A stretch of 64,000 bases of DNA, taken from contig NZ_JAFKIP010000002.1 in assembly GCF_017305435.1 (NCBI RefSeq), positions 372,001-436,000 of the forward strand. The letters are read 5' to 3'. This document shows positions 60,278-64,000 of the stretch, in pieces. The DNA comes from Microbacterium sp. GTDB taxonomy: Bacteria; Actinomycetota; Actinomycetes; Actinomycetales; Microbacteriaceae. Below the pieces are notes generated by a model, which searched no databases, had not been told where the DNA came from, and saw only the letters and a list, made by a program, of their open reading frames with translations. Position 1 is the stretch's first letter. Each line of letters begins with the position of its first letter. Made by a program: the position numbers and the translations under genes.

Positions 60278-61792
60278 ATGTCTGCCGCGATCGATCCCCG
60301 CACCACCACCGCCACCGGAACCGACGTCCGCGTCCGTTTCTGCCCCTCGCCGACCGGTCTCCCGCACGTCGGCATGATCCGCACCGCGCTCTACAACTGG
60401 GCGTACGCGCGCCACACGGGCGGCAAGCTGATCTTCCGCGTCGAGGACACCGACGCCGCACGCGACAGCGAGGAGAGCTACCGTCAGCTCGTCGACGCGC
60501 TCACGTGGCTCGAGATCGACTGGGACGAGGGTGTCGAGAAGGGCGGCCCGCACGCACCGTACCGCCAGTCGCAGCGCGGTGAGATCTACGCCGAGGTGCT
60601 CGATACGCTCATCGACTCCGGCGCCGTGTACGAGTCGTACTCGACGGCCGAGGAGATCGACGCTCGCAACGAGGCTGTCGGCCGCGCCAAGCAGCTCGGC
60701 TACGACAATTTCGACCGCGACCTCACCGAGGAGCAGAAGGCCGCCTTCCGCGCCGAGGGTCGTGAGCCCGCCTACCGGCTGCGCGTGCCCGACCACGATC
60801 TCACCTACGTCGACCTCATCCGCGGTGAAGTGACCTTCCCCGTCGGGTCGTTTCCCGACTTCGTCATCGTCCGTGCCGGCGGTCAGGCGCTGTACACCTT
60901 CACGAACCCGGTCGACGACGCGCTGATGGGCATCACCCACGTCATCCGCGGCGAAGACCTCATGCCCTCGACCGCACGTCAGCTCGCGCTCTATGCGGCG
61001 CTGAATGACGCGGGCGTGACCGACTTCGTCCCGCGTTTCGGCCACATGCCGCTCGTGCTGGGGGAGACCGGTACCAAGAAGCTGTCCAAGCGCGACCCGC
61101 AGGCGGACCTCTTCCTTCTGCGTGAGATGGGCTTCATCCACGAGGGGCTCCTCAACTACCTGTCGCTCCTCGGCTGGTCGATCGCCGCCGACCGCGACGT
61201 GTTCAGCCGCGATGAGCTCGTCGCCGCCTTCGACATCGCCGACGTCAACCCGAACCCTGCGCGCTTCGACCAGAAGAAGGCGGAGTCCATCAACGGCGAC
61301 CACATCCGCGCACTGGATCCGGACGACTTCGCTGCGCGACTCGTGCCGTATCTGCACACGGCCGGGCTCGTGGAGAACCCGCCGACCGCGGCGCAGCAGG
61401 CGACGCTGGATGCCGCGGCGCCCCTCGTGCAGGAGCGCATGCAGCTGCTCGGTGACGCGCCGGGCCTCCTCGGCTTCCTCTTCCGCGACGATGTCGTCTA
61501 CGACGACGATGCGCTCGCGGGGCTGCCCGCCAACGCGGGCGAGGTGCTCGTGGCGTCCGTCGGCGCCCTCGAACTCGTGCCCGAGCAGGGCTTCACCGCC
61601 GCCGCCGTGCAGGAGGCGCTCGCGGGCGCGCTCATCGACGGGCTGGGGCTCAAGCCGCGTGTCGCGTACGGGCCGCTGCGCGTCGCGGTGAGCGGTCGGC
61701 GCGTGTCGCCGCCCCTCTTCGAGTCGATGGAGCTGCTCGGTAAGGTCGAGTCGATCCGCCGACTCGGGGCCCTCGTCGAGAAGGTCGGCTGA
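60278..61792 (+). CDS. gltX: Glutamyl-tRNA synthetase
   Basis: The 504-residue class I synthetase has the HIGH-like [10 protein letters not shown] (24-33) and the KLSKR motif at 268-272. It has [13 protein letters not shown] (about 54-66) and the helix-rich anticodon-binding C-terminal half. It charges tRNA-Glu. It ends 1 base before the stop of the convergent glycosyltransferase gene, with no terminator between. Confidence 0.94.
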   Translation: MSAAIDPRTTTATGTDVRVRFCPSPTGLPHVGMIRTALYNWAYARHTGGKLIFRVEDTDAARDSEESYRQLVDALTWLEIDWDEGVEKGGPHAPYRQSQRGEIYAEVLDTLIDSGAVYESYSTAEEIDARNEAVGRAKQLGYDNFDRDLTEEQKAAFRAEGREPAYRLRVPDHDLTYVDLIRGEVTFPVGSFPDFVIVRAGGQALYTFTNPVDDALMGITHVIRGEDLMPSTARQLALYAALNDAGVTDFVPRFGHMPLVLGETGTKKLSKRDPQADLFLLREMGFIHEGLLNYLSLLGWSIAADRDVFSRDELVAAFDIADVNPNPARFDQKKAESINGDHIRALDPDDFAARLVPYLHTAGLVENPPTAAQQATLDAAAPLVQERMQLLGDAPGLLGFLFRDDVVYDDDALAGLPANAGEVLVASVGALELVPEQGFTAAAVQEALAGALIDGLGLKPRVAYGPLRVAVSGRRVSPPLFESMELLGKVESIRRLGALVEKVG

Positions 61793-61793
61793 C

Positions 61794-63809
61794 TCAGCCG
61801 GCGCAGTCGTACAGGTCGCTGATCGGGGCATCCGTCACAGCGCTGCAGTTCGCGAGCACCCACGATCGGATCTCGCCGCTGGTCGTCGCCGCGGCCGCCG
61901 CGGTCGATGTCCGCGCACCGTTGCCGTTCCCGGCGCCGAACGCCGTGCCGACGCCGCGCCCGTCACCTCCGGCGGCGATGACGTACACGACGTCGCCGTT
62001 CGCGACGAGCCGCTGGAACGCGTCGAGGGTCGGGACGGGGTCGCCGCCGTTGAACCCGCCGATCGGCAGGAAGGACCCGCCGTCCGACGCGATGATGAGA
62101 CGTGCCGCCGCCTGAGCGCCGAAGACAGCGGCGCGGTACGTGCGTCCGTCGGCGTGCGCCGCGAGCCACGCGACCGTCTGTGTGTCGGCCGTCGTCGTTC
62201 CGCCCGTCGGCGCGAGTCCGACGCCGTTCGGCGCGCCGCGTCCCGGAGTCGTGGTTCCGCCTGCCGGGGCGGGGCCGACGCCGGTCTGGGCTCCGTGCCC
62301 CGGTGATCCCGTGCCGCGTCGTCCCGTCGCGGGCGCTGCTCCCGCGAAGCCGCCTCCGCCTCCTCCGCCACTCATCGCCGCTACTCCCGCCGCCACCGGA
62401 TTGGTCGAGTTGGGCGTCGTGACGGTCACCGCTGACCAGACGGCCGGGCTGAGGACGAGCGCCACCGCGGCGACCGCCGCCGCCAGCGGCATCCGCGCGG
62501 CGCGCCGCCACTCCCACGCGAGCAGCACTCCGGCCACGAGCGCGAGGACGAGCTGCGCGAGCGCGGTCGGTACGGCGAAGGCGGCGCCGCCGTTCGCGAA
62601 GAGTCCGATGCCGACGGCGGTCGCGGCCGCCGTTCCGACGAGGACGAGTTGCGCCCACAGCGCCCGTCGACGGCGTGCCTGGGCGAAGGCCGTGCCGATC
62701 AGGAGTGCCGTCGGGACGGCGAGGGCCGCGGTGTAGAACTGATGCATCCCCGCGACGACCGAGAACATCGCTGCGAACGTCGCGAACCAGACCGCGGCGA
62801 AGACGGTGAGGGCACGGCGGAATCGGAGTACGAACAGGATGACGACGGCGGCGACGGCGACCGGCAGCATCCAGCCGATCTGGGCGGCGAGGTTCTCGTT
62901 GAGAAGTCGCAGGGCGGACGGCTCGCCGGAGAACGGGGGAGTGAACGAGCGGTACGCCGAGGCATCCGCCGTCGACGTGCCGAAACGCCCCAGGCCGTTG
63001 TAGCCGAACACCATCTCCCAGGGGCTGTCGGTGAGTGTGCTCCCGACGTAAGGGCGGTCCGATGCCGGGATCAGCGAGACCGCGACGATCCAGGTGAGCG
63101 AGAGCGCGAGGCTCACGGTGCCCGCGACGGCGAGATGGCCGAGGCGCCTCCGCCAGCTCTGCCGTGTGCAGAGGTATGCGGCGGCCAGCGCCGGCCACAC
63201 CGCCCATGCTTCGAGCATGTACGTCTGGAACCCCGCCGCGATGAACACGCCGGCGAGCACGAGCCAGCCGAGACTCCGACGCTCGAGAGCCTTCGTCGCC
63301 GCCCACGCCGTGAGGGCGAGACACAGCACGAAGAAGGTCTCGGGCTGGTTCGAGCGCGCGACCGCCACGAGGATCGGCGTCGTCGCGACGATGCCGCCGG
63401 CGGTGAGGCCGGCGACCGGTCCCGCCCAGCGTCGCGCCGTGAACGCCGTGATGACGACGGATGCCGTGGCCGCCAGCGCGTTCGGCACGATCACCGCCCA
63501 CGGCGAGAAGCCGAACGCCTTCACGAAGAGTGCGGGGATCCAGAACGATCCCGGGATCTTGTCGAGCGTCACCGTGCCGGCGGGGTCGAGGGCGCCGAAG
63601 AAGAAGTTCGACCAGCTCTCGCTCATCGAGAGCGCGATGGACGCGTAGTAGTCGGACATCGACCCGCCGACGCCCCACGCCGTCAGCGCGAGCGCACCGA
63701 GCGTCAGCACGATGGCGCCGATGGTCCAGACACGACGTGGCAGCAAGGCAGTGCTGCGCGCGACGGTGCCCGATGCGGGGTGGGTGGGGGAGGCGAAAGC
63801 GGTCGTCAC
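61794..63809 (-). CDS. GT39/ArnT-like membrane glycosyltransferase
   Basis: The 671-residue product has a cytoplasmic lead, about 12 membrane helices (residues 28-480) and a 190-residue external C-terminal domain. The first loop has SMSDYYASIALSMSESW, and the second helix region has the Asp-containing LDKIPGSFWIP motif typical of PMT/ArnT-type enzymes that use lipid-linked sugars. The external part begins with a Gly-rich linker holding two 18-residue repeats ending GGTTT. The GTG at 63809 is 6 bases from TAGCGT. It probably glycosylates a surface polymer or protein. Confidence 0.86.
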   Translation of the reverse strand: MTTAFASPTHPASGTVARSTALLPRRVWTIGAIVLTLGALALTAWGVGGSMSDYYASIALSMSESWSNFFFGALDPAGTVTLDKIPGSFWIPALFVKAFGFSPWAVIVPNALAATASVVITAFTARRWAGPVAGLTAGGIVATTPILVAVARSNQPETFFVLCLALTAWAATKALERRSLGWLVLAGVFIAAGFQTYMLEAWAVWPALAAAYLCTRQSWRRRLGHLAVAGTVSLALSLTWIVAVSLIPASDRPYVGSTLTDSPWEMVFGYNGLGRFGTSTADASAYRSFTPPFSGEPSALRLLNENLAAQIGWMLPVAVAAVVILFVLRFRRALTVFAAVWFATFAAMFSVVAGMHQFYTAALAVPTALLIGTAFAQARRRRALWAQLVLVGTAAATAVGIGLFANGGAAFAVPTALAQLVLALVAGVLLAWEWRRAARMPLAAAVAAVALVLSPAVWSAVTVTTPNSTNPVAAGVAAMSGGGGGGGFAGAAPATGRRGTGSPGHGAQTGVGPAPAGGTTTPGRGAPNGVGLAPTGGTTTADTQTVAWLAAHADGRTYRAAVFGAQAAARLIIASDGGSFLPIGGFNGGDPVPTLDAFQRLVANGDVVYVIAAGGDGRGVGTAFGAGNGNGARTSTAAAAATTSGEIRSWVLANCSAVTDAPISDLYDCAG

Positions 63810-63815
63810 GCCGCG

Positions 63816-63821
63816 ACGCTA
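63816..63821 (-). promoter_or_regulatory. Leaderless-type -10 of the glycosyltransferase gene
   Basis: On the minus strand TAGCGT ends 6 bases before the GTG at 63809. Confidence 0.58.
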
Positions 63822-63886
63822 GGGTCGACGGCGATGCGCGCGCCGCACGCGGGGTATGCGCCGGCTGAGAGAACGTACGGGGGAGA

Positions 63887-64000
63887 TCACTCCGCCCAGG
63901 TCATCCACACGACGGTCTGACCGTCGACGGTCTGCTCGCCCGCCCCGACCGCGTAGCGCGCCGAACTCGGGTCCTCGCCGTCGAGCCACCAGATCGAGGT
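63887..64000 (-). CDS. C-terminal end of an unidentified protein (cut by window edge)
   Basis: The minus frame is open from the right edge and ends in a TGA at 63887-63889, giving the last 37 residues of a protein (ends VDGQTVVWMTWAE). The segment has several Trp and acidic residues. Too little is visible to name it. It lies 77 bases upstream of the glycosyltransferase start, in the same direction. Confidence 0.6.
   Translation of the reverse strand, partial: TSIWWLDGEDPSSARYAVGAGEQTVDGQTVVWMTWAE

Overview
The window is a high-GC actinobacterial chromosome segment, most like Microbacterium or another member of the Microbacteriaceae. The evidence is codon use dominated by G or C at third positions, many GTG starts, genes preceded by a TANNNT hexamer 6-7 bases before the start codon (leaderless transcription), and actinobacterial families (DUF2510/TM2, DUF3263-like, MCYPV-type Cys peptide). 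The genus is an inference from family resemblance and was not tested.

Bases 1 to about 22,488 are the right-hand two thirds of a siphovirus-type prophage. The order is: terminase large subunit (cut by the left edge), portal, ClpP-like protease with a nested scaffold, decoration protein, major capsid, connector genes, a TM2/DUF2510 cargo gene, tail completion and terminator genes, tail tube, a -1 frameshifted tail chaperone pair, tape measure, distal tail and tail-tip genes, an opposite-strand gene, a two-enzyme endolysin, a small membrane protein, two holin-like genes, and an SGNH-hydrolase tail fibre. The last 2.9 kb are small accessory genes on both strands, several with their own leaderless promoters, beginning with a membrane-anchored SGNH hydrolase. 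The prophage ends at the 3' part of a tRNA (attR). Integrase, repressor and replication genes are absent and should lie left of the window.

Bases 22.5-24.3 kb hold an MFS exporter and its MarR regulator (minus strand) with two tandem operator-like palindromes. Bases 24.4-36.6 kb form a catabolic block: a Liv-type ABC transporter, an acyl-CoA ligase, a TetR regulator, a 3-hydroxybutyrate dehydrogenase, an alpha/beta hydrolase, an IclR regulator, a 3-oxoacid CoA-transferase and a thiolase. Together they read as uptake of a short hydroxy- or oxo-acid, or its ester, and conversion to acetyl-CoA.

Bases 36.7-39.8 kb carry a GNAT, a 39-residue Cys peptide, a membrane protein and the trehalose pair otsA-otsB, with otsB frameshifted. 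Bases 39.8-53.7 kb carry branched-chain amino acid synthesis (ilvD, ilvB, ilvN, ilvC, leuB, ilvE) plus serA, interrupted by cutC, two membrane proteins and a TetR/MFS pair, and followed by a fumarylacetoacetase-family gene. After another MFS gene, 54.9-60.3 kb is a D-amino-acid module on the minus strand (class V PLP enzyme, N-acyl-D-amino-acid deacylase, RidA, D-serine-dehydratase-like enzyme) with a divergent LysR. gltX, a GT39-type membrane glycosyltransferase and the end of one unidentified gene close the window. No gene-free stretch exceeds 300 bases.
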